A stretch of DNA of 64,000 nucleotides from Molanna angustata (Eukaryota; Arthropoda; Insecta; Trichoptera; Molannidae): positions 34,323,778 to 34,387,777 of the forward strand of contig OY754979.1 of NCBI GenBank assembly GCA_963576475.1, read 5' to 3'. The notes below the pieces were generated by a model. The model worked only from the letters and a program-made list of their open reading frames with translations, searched no databases and was not told the origin of the DNA. Of this stretch, positions 25,101 through 37,100 are shown one piece after another. The translations under genes and the position numbers were made by a program. Within the stretch, counting starts at the first letter, position 1; each line of letters starts with the position of its first letter.

Positions 25101-28100
25101 TTTGAAAGTTCTATATATTTGAATAGTGTGTAACAATTTACCTGAAAATAAGGAACTATACTATTGCCATCTATGAAGTAACGGAAAAGGCTTTTTTTTT
25201 GTAACGCCATCTATTGAGAAATTAGTTTATTTGTAAACAATGATAGCAACAGACCTTAAAAAAGTTTGTCAATAAAAATATCATTTGACTCCCGAAAGAG
25301 AAAAAAATCCAATGTTTGTGTATATGCAATTAAAAAAGAATATTCGATAATAGCTACTTCAAAAATGTGAAATGTCAAGTTGAACCAGTGTTTTTTTTTT
25401 TTTTGAGTGGCAGCTCTCCAAGGAGAACACACTTAGGCCGGTTGGCCCTTTGTGATACCACAGTGGGGTTGTCCTTCCCCTTCACTAAACCACATTGAAC
25501 CAGCCTGAGTGGTTAATAAATGTCAGAACGTCGCTAATGTCAGCAGACGCTATGTCCATCAGGTCATCGTAGAAGAAACTTCCCAAGAATTTCCTCCTAT
25601 TTCTGGAGAGAGCAGGGCATTGACAGAGGAAGTGGACTACCGTCTCTTCTTCCTCTTCGTCTTGGCATGCTCTGCAATAATCAAATGCCTCTAAACCAAG
25701 CCTTCTGGCATGTTTTCCTATGAGCCAGTGCCCTGTTAATACCGATGTGACTCTGGCTAGTGAGTCCCTTCTGAACGAGAGCATCTCCCTTGTTCTTTTG
25801 AGATCATATTTTGGCCATGTTTGTTTGGCAATGGCACACGTGCTTTCTTCAGACCATCTTTGATTGGCACGAGTTATCGTTTTCTCATCGACCCGGAGTT
25901 TACATGTTGCCATGGGAACCCCGGGTCGATGATTTATTGTTTCTAAAGGTAACAGGGTACCTGCCCTGGCCAGTTCATCTGCCTTACAGTTACCTGTTAT
26001 ATCATTGTGACCTGGTACCCACATAACAAGTATGTTGAACCGCTCGGCTGCTTTGTTTAATGCTATGCGGCAGTTCAGGGCAACTTTAGAGGTCGTTAAT
26101 GCGCCTCGCAGAGCCTTGATCGCTGCTTGGCTGTCTGTGAGGATACGGACTTCGCTGCCTTGCATTGCGGCCCTTTGTATCCATCCTATTGCTTCTTGAA
26201 TCGCCAGGATCTCTGCCTGAAAAACACTGCAGTGGTCTGGCAACCTGAATGAGATATTGATATTTGGTTGCTCCGAAAATACCCCTCCACCCACCCTTCC
26301 GTCCAGTTTCGACCCATCTGTGTATATCACCATCTGGGCCTCACCATGGTGAATTGCGTTCTCCTTCCACATCTCCCTCGAGGGGATTTGGGTGGAGAAC
26401 CCATTCTCGAAGAAGGGTTTGGGAATGGTGTGGTCAATACCTTCGGATGGTTGTTTGTACTCCTGAAGAATCATGGAGTGCCCGATATGAGTCCCCTTCC
26501 AAGGGTTAACATTATTCATTCTTAGGGCAGCGTTTGCCGCCATTTGTTTCCCAAGGAGGTCAAGCGGAATCAGGTGCAGGATGGTGTCAAGAGCTTTAGT
26601 TGGTGTAGTTCTTAGACAGCCAGTGATTGTCACTTCAGCTAGTCTTTGAACTTTTGCCAGCTCCTTAAGGTGTGCCCCTTTTTTCAAGGAATGCCACCAT
26701 ACCACCACCCCATACATCATGATTGGCCTTATGACCGCCTTGTACATCCAGTGGGTTATCTTCGGGTGCACTCCCCAGCTTTTTCCCACGATCTTTTTGC
26801 AGGTGTACAGCGCATTTGTAGCTTTCCGTACTCTCTCCTGCATATTGGGCTTCCAGTTCAGCTTCCTATCCAGAATTAGTCCCAGATATTTGGCTTGGGC
26901 TGAGATCTCTAGTGTCACTCCCTCCAGGGTTGGCAACGTGAAGGTCGGGATTACCCGTTTATTTGTGAATAGGACTAACTCCGTTTTCCTTGGGTTGACT
27001 CCCAACCCACTGCTGTTACACCAACGAGTTATCCTACCTAATGCTCTCTGTAAAAGAGATGTGAGTATGTTGGGAATCTTCCCCGACACTGCTATGGCGA
27101 GGTCGTCCGCATACGCGATTACCGTAACGCCAATGTTGTCCAATTCCATCAACAGTTCGTTTAAGGCTAAATTCCATAGAAGAGGTGATAGAACACCCCC
27201 TTGGGGTGTACCCTTCACTGGGTATCTTCTTATCTTTGAGCCTCCAAGTTCCGAGTTTATGACCCTATTTCTCAACATATGATCGATAAACTCTGTAAGC
27301 GAAGTCTCTATCCCTAGTTTCTCCAAGGACTGAGCTATCTTTTCGTATTTAATGTTATTAAAGGCTCCTTCTATATCTAGAAAGGCTACCAATGTATATT
27401 CTTTGTACTTCATCGATTTCTCAATTTTCTGTACTAGAGTATGTAGGGCTGTTTCAACAGATTTCCCTTTACTGTATGCATGCTGGGACTCTGACCACAT
27501 TGAAGGTTCAATTTTTCTCCTGATGTGTGTCTCTATGAGTCTCTCTAGCGTTTTCATGACAAACGAGGATAGACTTATTGGTCTGAAATCCTTGGTTGTA
27601 GCGTTAGATGTTTTACCTCCTTTGGGTATGAACACCACTTTTACTTCCCTCCATATTTTGGGGGTATAACAGAGTTCTATACATGCCTCAAAGACTGTCT
27701 CCAACCAAGGTATGACAATCTCTGAGGCCGCCTGTAGTTCCGCCGGTATGATTCCATCCGGACCTGGCGATTTGTAAGATTCGAACCCAAATAAAGCCCA
27801 AGAAATAGCTTCTTTACTGAAAAGTCTTTGGGCGCTTCTTTGTTTCCTGGTTTGGTTTGTTGCTCTTGGCAACTCCTGCTTACATCCAGGAAAGTGTGTC
27901 TTAGTTAATAGCTCTAATGTCTCAGAGCTGCTTGTGGTCCAGCTGCCGTCTAGCCTTTTTATGTACTCGGGCATTACTGGATCCGTTGCTAGGATTTTGC
28001 GAATCCTATTTCCCTCAGGGATTGTTTCAATCGTAGTGCAGAAAGTTTCCCAGGAGGCTTTTTTCGCTGTTTTTAATTTGCTTTTGAAAGCTCTTTGACT

Positions 28101-31100
28101 AGCCTTATAGTTTTCCCAATTGTTGGTTACCTTGGCTAGATTGAATAGTCTCCGACATTCCTTTCTCAGGGTAATGATCTCTTTTGTCCACCAAGGTGGT
28201 CTCTGTCTTCCTTTAACCGTGCGAACCGGGCATGATACCCTGGTTGCCTGATTACAAGCATTGGTAAAGGTTTCTATCGTATCGTCCAGTTCTTCTATTG
28301 TGGAAGGTCTGGGTGGTATTTCTAATAGAAGTTCGCTGAGGGCAGTGTTATACTTATCCCATTGCGTCTTCTTTCTGTTACGGTACCTAATTTTGTCCGG
28401 TTTCTGAAGGTCCAGACTGAATTCTATGTACTGGTGGTCAGAGAAGGAATGGTCATCTGAGACTTTCCAATCTCTTACATATTGGGCAGCTTGTTCATTG
28501 ACACACGTTATGTCTAGAACTTCGCGCCTTATTGCGGTGATAAAGGTTGGAGAATCACCTTCATTGCAAATTTCAAGGTTATTACACATGATATATTCAA
28601 AAAGCAACTCACCTCTTTCATTTGTGTCCGTACTGCCCCAGATCGTGTGGTGTGCATTGGCATCCGCACCTATGACCACTGGTATCTTCACATTGCCTGC
28701 TTTTGCGATAGCTTCTTGAAGGATACTCGGGGGGGGCGGTTCTTCATGGTCATGTGCTAGGTATGCAGAAACCATCCATATGGTTTGGGATTGAAGTTCT
28801 ACTGCCAGCACTATGATGTCTTTATTGCAGAACTCTGTCACCATGAAGGCGTTGAGCTCTTTCTTAATGAGAATGCAAGATCTAGGTTTACCAGTTCCCC
28901 TTAAGTAAAAGATCTTGTAGTCCTTGGATTTTAGTCCCGCCACTTGGTCTTTTACCACCCATGGCTCTTGGACTAGAATTATGTCCTCTCCTTTCGATGT
29001 AAGTCGGAGGAGTAACGCGGCTGACGCCGCCCTGGAGTGGTGCAGATTAATCTGAACCACTCCCATGCAGGGCCCTCCGCTCCTCCGACCCATCAGTGGA
29101 TACGGAATCCTCCTCATCCACTGCACTCAGTCTCCTGAGTGCACCGGATGTGGAGGCTTGGACTTGGACGAAGCTGGCAAAGTCCTTCTCGAGGAAAGTG
29201 GTGCTGTCCTCATTTATGTCCGTAACGTCCATCACCTCCGTAACCGGTGTAGGTGTGGACTGAACAGTAGGGCTGGATTTTTCCTCTGCTTTATCGCCGC
29301 CCGATTTCATGTCTTTCTTATAGACTCGCAGCGTGATCACTCCGAAACCGTAGCATATCTCGCCTTTAGTCTTTTCTAGGGGCGCAAGGGCCTCCTCATT
29401 CAGAATTACTAGGGCATTCCTGGAGCTCCCCTGAACCTCTCCCACTTTGACCACTTTCCAGTCATGAGTGGGCAGTTCTGGGTTACTAGCCTGGATTAGC
29501 TCTAGTATTTCCTCTGCTTTGGCGGGTTCCTCTGGAATCCAGACGCGGGATCTTGGCCTGCTCGGGATAAAATCCTTCGAGATGGCCTCGAGCCTCGCGC
29601 CCGGCCACACCTCGCCTACCTTCGATATCGCCAGTTTGTAGAGATCCGCTGAACGTTGGTCCCTACCGGCGATCAATTTTATACCACCCTGGTACCAGCC
29701 TGCGTCTTTACAGTACGGAGTTGGTCCAGGGTTTTCTTTGATGGTCTGTAAATAGACCTTTCTCAGGGCCGCGTCAACCATTTTCCAGTTGTCTGGTGAA
29801 ATAGAGCCGTCCGGCTTACTCCTATCAATCACCGCCCATACAATGAGCTCTTTTGCGATTTCACTGTATGGGCGACGACTAGCAGGTCGGTCGTGCTTCG
29901 GCTTTTTAGCCTCGGGCTGTGACCCTTCCCCCGAACGCTGCCTCTTGCTTTCACCATAAGGCCGCGCTGGGGCTGAGGAAGACTTTGCTGGTCTACCCTC
30001 TTCTGCTTCTTTCCTTAAGAGCTCTTTGGCCCATTTTAAGGAGTTTATTTGCGCTTCGGTGAGATCTTTTTCCGGAATCCCACCGAGTCTTCCCACCAGC
30101 TTATGTGCGCTCCGTCTCTTTCGATACGCACGATTTGTGGGGTTAACACGGCTCGTCTTGGTTGCAACAGCGGCCGCTCCGGGATTGGTTACCTGGGATT
30201 CGGCTTTTGTTGCTTTTGTTTTTGTTATTTCCGCAGTGGTTGCTGCGTCTTTCCCACCAGTTATGGTGGGTGTTGACCCCCTTTTGCAGTCGGGTCTGCC
30301 CCCTTTTCGGTTAGGCGATTGTAAAGTTTTATTCTTAATATTGTACATTCTGGTTCGTACGGTCCTTCAGTCGACAAGGCAACCTCCAGACCTTTGTGTG
30401 TGAGGGGAAATAAACGTCCACCATGACGGCGCCCCTCGTCATGGCAAGTCCTAATCTACAATTTCAGATGCGGACAGGTGTCTGAAAGGCTCCGTTATAA
30501 TACAGCCTGTATTACCCCCTGGCTGCAAACCTCCAATGGGCACGGTACGCATTACACCCTGGATTAGGGGGGATGATGCTCTTAGTCTGGTTCCTCAGGA
30601 ATAGCCTTTCCGGTATGGGTGACCCTCTCCGGCATAGTCTAATCCTTCCTCGAAACTCGCAAGCCTCCTCGCCACGTCAAGGCGGCACCATCACGAGGAG
30701 GCAATGTTGAACCAGTGTTAAACTACCCCCATCGCTGGTTCAATTTGACATTTTAATTGAATCACGGTTGAACTATTGATCCATGTTCATAAATAAGAAA
30801 AGTGATCAAATTTGGGTTCAACCAACATGGTTCAATATTTGAACCACATCTATAAATAACTCTAATAAGTCCAACAATGCTCTTGGTTAATTCCGGTCTC
30901 AACAAAAAACTAGTGAAAGGGTAATTTATTTCACTTTAAAGGTCTGTTAACACTAAAACAACAATCACTGGAAGGCACTTAATTGAATCAATCCAAATAC
31001 TTTAAAGAATCAACACTTTATGATGTTTTTAAAGGACATTTTCGTCGATTGTTCGCATGAAGTAAACGGTCTTATAATCTTGTATGCAACTTAGTAATAC

Positions 31101-34100
31101 TGTTAAAAACATGTATAATATCTAGTGGATATATTTATGAATTATGTTTGATAAGGATAATTGAAATGGCTTATGTTGATAATCCTCTTAACAGTTTTAA
31201 GATAAGATTTGAATATTGACATAAGATCTTTAACCTAAATATGGGACACTTCAAAAGTACTCAAGGAGAAACAGCTAGGTAATTAAAAATAATAAAATGA
31301 CAAGTGTATCTTGATGATTGATACAATTTAAGGCAGACAATCTAAATATAGATAAATATTATTGTTTAAATTTAATATTTGAACTCTTTCTTTCTCAAGT
31401 ATAAAGTAAAAATCCAGAAAAAAGACACTAAAGAAGGAGTTATTGCTGTATAGTTATCGTAAAAACAACTTGAACCAGTTGGTATATGTGCCAATTTCCC
31501 CCCTCCACGCTGAAAATACTCAAATAATTTGGTGACATCTATAAGAATCATCTATCACATAACAGTATTGACAAATTCAACATAAGAAAATTTTATGTTA
31601 TGTAGTAAATAAATATTATTTCAATAAAATTATACCTAGAGCATTATTCTAGTGTGCTAACAAAATATACCTAATTTCTTCTAGGTTCTAATAAACCTCA
31701 TTTATACGGGGTACTGACTAATACCTTATTATTCCTGTGTGATTACAAAAGATCCATTGGTCAGATCACATTCCAAATGACTTGGTACTGAGTAGTCGGA
31801 GAAACTTTGACCTACAACTATCCAAATTTAAAGGCCATAACATCAGATATCCGGGTCTGCATGTTACTATCGCCGAGGGAATGACGGAGGACAGAAACAA
31901 AGTGATTAGTGATGTGTGATGACAGCAATCACGAGATGTAGGCTAACAGAGGCTGGCGGACAACAGAAATATGTTGAGAGATGGAGTGTGCGGTGCAAAC
32001 CAATCCTAGGATTGTGACCATGAAGAACAAATTTGCTAACAAAATATTCCTCATTTCTCCTATGTGCTAACAAAATATTCCTCATTTCTACTGTTTGCTA
32101 ACAAAATATTCCTCATTTCTCCTATGTGCTAACAAAATATTCCTCATTTCTACTGTTTGCTAACAAAATATTCCTCATTTCTCCTATGTGCTAACAAAAT
32201 ATTCCTCATTTCTACTGTTTGCTAACAAAATATTCCTCATTTCTCCTATGTGCTAACAAAATATTCCTCATTTCTACTGTTTGCTAACAAAATATTCCTC
32301 ATTTCTCCTATGTGCTAACAAAATATTCCTCATTTCTACTGTTTGCTAACAAAATATTCCTCATTTCTCCTATGTGCTAACAAAATATTCCTCATTTCTA
32401 CTGTTTGCTAACAAAATATTCCTCATTTCTCCTATGTGCCAACAAAATATTCCTCATTTTCTCCTGTTTGCTAACAAAATATTCCTCATTTCTCCTGTGT
32501 TCTAACAAAATAGTCCTCATTTCTCCTGTGTGCTAACAAAATATTTCTCATTTCTACTGTTTGCTAACAAAATATTCCTCATTTCTCCTATGTGCTAACA
32601 AAATATTCCTCATTTCTACTGTTTGCTAACAAAATATTCCTCATTTCTCCTATGTGCTAACAAAATATTCCTCATTTCTCCTATGTGCTAACAAAATATT
32701 CCTCATTTCTACTGTTTGCTAACAAAATATTCCTCATTTCTCCTATGTGCTAACAAAATATTCCTCATTTCTCCTATGTGCTAACAAAATATTCCTCATT
32801 TCTACTGTTTGCTAACAAAATATTCCTCATTTCTCCTATGTGCTAACAAAATATTCCTCATTTCTCCTATGTGCTAACAAAATATTCCTCATTTCTACTG
32901 TTTGCTAACAAAATATTCCTCATTTCAACTGTTTGATAACAAAACATTACTCATTTCTCCTGTGTGCTAACAAAATATGCCTCATTAACTCTGTGTTTTA
33001 ACTAAATATGTATATTTTTTTGTCTCACAGTATAAATGTAATGTTATAATAGATAGTTATTACACAAATATTATAATAGATATTATTTATTTTTTGTCTC
33101 ACAGTATAAATGTAATGTTATAATAGATAGTTATTACACAAATATTATAATAGATATTATTTATTTTTTCCACTTATTTTTATGATAGATAGTTCTTATA
33201 TTGTTTGAGTGTGTAATCCTCCTCACTAACTGATTAACACAATACTAATATCGCTGACATGGTGTCACACGCAACAATAAAGTTACTGTCTTACGCATGA
33301 AAATACTTTAATTTGCATATGTCAAGGATGGATGGACGCAATAAGAAATGTATAAATGAATGAATAAAATAAGATATTATTACACTAACATTGGCCTTAT
33401 TATAGGTATTATGATGCAATAAATAGCTAACATCATCTGCCAGTGTACAGGGAACGTAGGACCGCCATTATTGTGACACTGCTGACTGTGACAGTCCACC
33501 AAGAATAAAGTTTTCAACAAAATAACAACATTAAATTAAGTTAATCAATCGATAATAATAATGAACACTTCCTTGCACCCTGCGCAAGTGGCGAGTTTAT
33601 TTCCGTATTGCAATATATCTTCCAACTAAATAGTGTTTCCAGACCAGAGAAGCAATATTTTCGTGAGAAATAAATTTAAATAAATTTTTCCTCTGCTGGG
33701 AATCGAACCCAGGACGCCTGCACAGAAACCGAACGGCTTACCAACTGTGCCACGGCGGTCGGCTATGGTCAATTATGACTTGAATAAAATAAAATAATTA
33801 ATTGAAAATGCAACAGGTAACAATAACATCTTACAAAGTTCCGCAATGGAGTTCACCAATGGATTGTGTAGGTATACACAAATGTGTCATACTTCCTTTT
33901 ATAAGGTTATACACATCAGCACACCTATCGCTCGTTACTCCACAGTGTGGGATATGCCATTACAGTATGAATTAATGAATGATTATGTTCGGTAAATGTG
34001 GCAACACTTTAGACCTTTCCTCTCCTAAAATATTGCTACCTACATGACAGTCAGCAGTGTAAACATTGTCAACTTGACGTCGTGTACGTCACACACAGTT

Positions 34101-37100
34101 GAAGTAAAAATTAGTTTCGATACGTCTCGTGTTGATCAACTAAAAAATGACGCGCCGTGCGCCTCCTTAAATACCCAATCCGTGATTGGAAGTGGTGTCT
34201 TTCACCAATATAGTGCGTGTTGTGATAACAGAGAATAGTGAGTGCCTTCCGTGAAGAACTCCAGAAGAAGGAAGAAATTCGCCACCAGGTAGGTGCAATA
34301 TATTCCCTTCACTCGGTATCCAACAGATTATTTTCGTATGAGGTCATTACATCATAAGCACCTTGGAGGAGTAAATATGTACCTACATATACTAACTAAT
34401 AAGAAGTTATTAATTTTCTGAATTCGTTATTTTCGAGGAGAATTTCCAAATTTGTTATTTTTATTATATGTATACGATTTTTGTTCCTTTTTCTCAAATA
34501 AATTATTACGATTAGGTATTATTTTATTTACGATTCTACATCTTTGATTTACCTTCTCGATAGCTATTTTTTAGCTACGAAGGCATTATCAAGACTGTCT
34601 GACTATTCTTGATTGTGTTCATTGGACGCCATCAACAAAATAAATCAAAGTCTTTTTATATCTTTAATTCAGTAATATATTGTTTAAGCATGTGAATATT
34701 TTACAAAAGATGCACTCATAGATTCACTTAAACGGGGAATGTAAAAATTCAGAAACGTGACGATATAATACAGCGTGTCATGCTGATCTCTCTGCCAACC
34801 CCAACCGGAACACGGCATTTATTTGTCGTATTGCTAACACTGGCTTTTTATAGTTGATCACAATGAGGGAACTAATCACAATTTTATTGCAAGATTTAAT
34901 TTCCTTTTCAAATGTTTATCTATTGTTTTTTTTTTATTATTGTTATACTTGGCACGAGAGCACCACGGCACACACAACATTACCATGACGTTCTGTGTAA
35001 ACTACCAAACACAAAATTTCACGGTGAGTGAGTGTTGTACGTATTGACACAACTAACGATATGATTTGATTCACAAGGCAAGTGACATCGACTCAACGTT
35101 AATCTACAGTTGTACATATAAATAATTACAAACGCTTTTTTCATTTCCACCTGTTGTTAAGTCTTTAAACAATTGACTAGTGATGGTAAATGTTATATAA
35201 ATATTAATAATAAAATGATATGCCTTGTTATGTACATATAAGATTGTTATCTACAAGTGATATGTACAAACAAAAAAGCATGCACATACCATAACATAAC
35301 ACGGGTAACTCTAATAGATAATATTAGAGTATGTATTTATAAAATATGATTCAGATTGAGGAAATACATAAAACATTAAACACTGGCAGACTTATTGCCA
35401 TTAGGTGATTTCTTCCAACCAACCTTATTGCAAAGTAAGACAACAAAGTAGATGCACAACTTAGATTGTAGATCTCTATAGTTATATTGGTAAAATTTAA
35501 TTAGATTTAATATGCTACAGGGTTGTATACTTTTTTTATAGGAGGATTGTATCACCAAACAAACAGTACGCCCCAAGAAAATACAGTAATAATATTGCAA
35601 TATGTCTCCTTTGAAAACAATAGTTAGATAGAATTAAATGAATATTATATAGTTTAGTGGATTTAGATAAATGTGAAACAAAACATAGAAACTTATGAAC
35701 ATAACTCCGATTTGAGAATTTAAAGAAAATAAATAAATCAAAAGGAATTTTGAGGACACTCTTTTCAAAGTTTTCTTCGTGTTGAAATGAAGAACAGGTA
35801 AAGTTAAAGAAAAGTGGAAATCGATCTAATGTAGATATAAATAACGCCTGAATATTATGCAACATGTATAGCAGTCACTATTCAAGTTAGTGAAGTTAAA
35901 GAAAAGTGGAAATCGATCTAATGTAGATATAAATAACGCCTGAATATTATGCAACATGTATAGCAGTCACTATTCAAGTTAGTGAAGTTAAAGAAAAGTG
36001 GAAATCAATCTAATGTAGATATAAATAACGCCTGAATATTATGCAACATGTATAGCAGTCACAATTCAAGTTAGTGAAGTTAAATAAAACTGAAATCGAT
36101 CTAATGTAGATATAAATAACGCCTGAATATTATGCAACATGTATAGCAGTCACTATTCAAGTTAGTGAAGTTAAAGAAAAGTGGAAATCGATCTAATGTA
36201 GATATAAATAACGCCTGAATATTATGCAACATGTATAGCAGTCACAATTCAAGTTAGTGAAGTTAAATAAAACTGAAATCGATCTAATGTAGATATAAAT
36301 AACGCCTGAATATTATGCAACATGTATAGCAGTCACTATTCAAGTTAGTGAAGTTAAAGAAAAGTGGCAATCAATCTAATGTAGATATAAATAACGCCTG
36401 AATATTATGCAACATGTATAGCAGTCACTATTCAAGTTAGTGAAGTTAAAGAAAAGTGGAAATCGATCTAATGTAGATATAAATAACGCCTGAATATTAT
36501 GCAACATGTATAGCAGTCACAATTCAAGTTAGTGAAGTTAAATAAAACTGAAATCGATCTAATGTAGATATAAATAACGCCTGAATATTATGCAACATGT
36601 ATAGCAGTCACTATTCAAGTTAGTGAAGTTAAAGAAAAGTGGAAATCGATCTAATGTAGATATAAATAACGCCTGAATATTATGCAACATGTATAGCAGT
36701 CACAATTCAAGTTAGTGAAGTTAAATAAAACTGAAATCGATCTAATGTAGATATAAATAACGCCTGAATATTATGCAACATGTAGAGCTGATTAAAATTT
36801 ATTAAAAAAAATTGGGAATCAATGATTTGATATTCCCAACTGCATATTTCCCAACTCTACAAAATATATGTATGTATATCAAATCTACTTATATCAGGTT
36901 TGTCACACACCAAATACAAGAGTATATAATCATCCATATATAATATAATATAATCAATTAAAACAATTATCCACTTAAATCAGCTCAGCTCCAAACCACA
37001 CAACACAACACAACTGCCATCTATCAATTATTATAATACATAATAGAATTGATCACTTATCTACAATACAATACAATACAATACAATACAATACAAGTGC

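Larger units (their letters stand above)
25393..30705 (-). mobile_element. Full-length non-LTR retrotransposon (two ORFs, EN-RT-RNase H)
   Basis: It is bounded by an exact 14-bp duplication GTTGAACCAGTGTT (25379-25392 and 30706-30719). The minus strand has a 5' UTR (about 350 nt), ORF1, an overlapping ORF2 and a poly(A) tail (the poly-T at about 25391-25404). Both frames are uninterrupted, so the copy is young and may be competent. The RNase H domain after RT places it in the I/LOA/R1-like group; the exact clade is not resolved. It sits in TMEM165 intron 2 in the gene's own orientation, where its poly(A) signal could affect the host transcript. Three bases at the 5' junction (30703-30705) look untemplated. 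Confidence 0.93.
24535..30865 (-). mobile_element. GAACC/GGTTC-rich inverted-terminus element, split by the full-length LINE
   Basis: The two parts (about 24535-25392 and 30706-30865) form an element of about 1 kb whose ends read CAGTGTTATTTA and, inverted, TAGAGTTATTTA. Many GAACC/GGTTCA words flank the ends. A reduced copy lies at 60565-60900 on the plus strand (shared GTGGTTCAAATATTGAAC, CACTTTTCTTATTTAT and TTTAATCCATTAGAATTATT). It has no ORF. The CAG(T/A)G-type termini hint at hAT, but no 8-bp duplication was found. Confidence 0.55.

Noticed and set aside
25509..30403. Plus-strand frames across the full-length LINE
   Set aside because: Antisense of ORF1 and ORF2; no family similarity.
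32029..32995. CRISPR-like regular repeats
   Set aside because: Units are contiguous with no unique spacers, and the genome is eukaryotic: it is a satellite.
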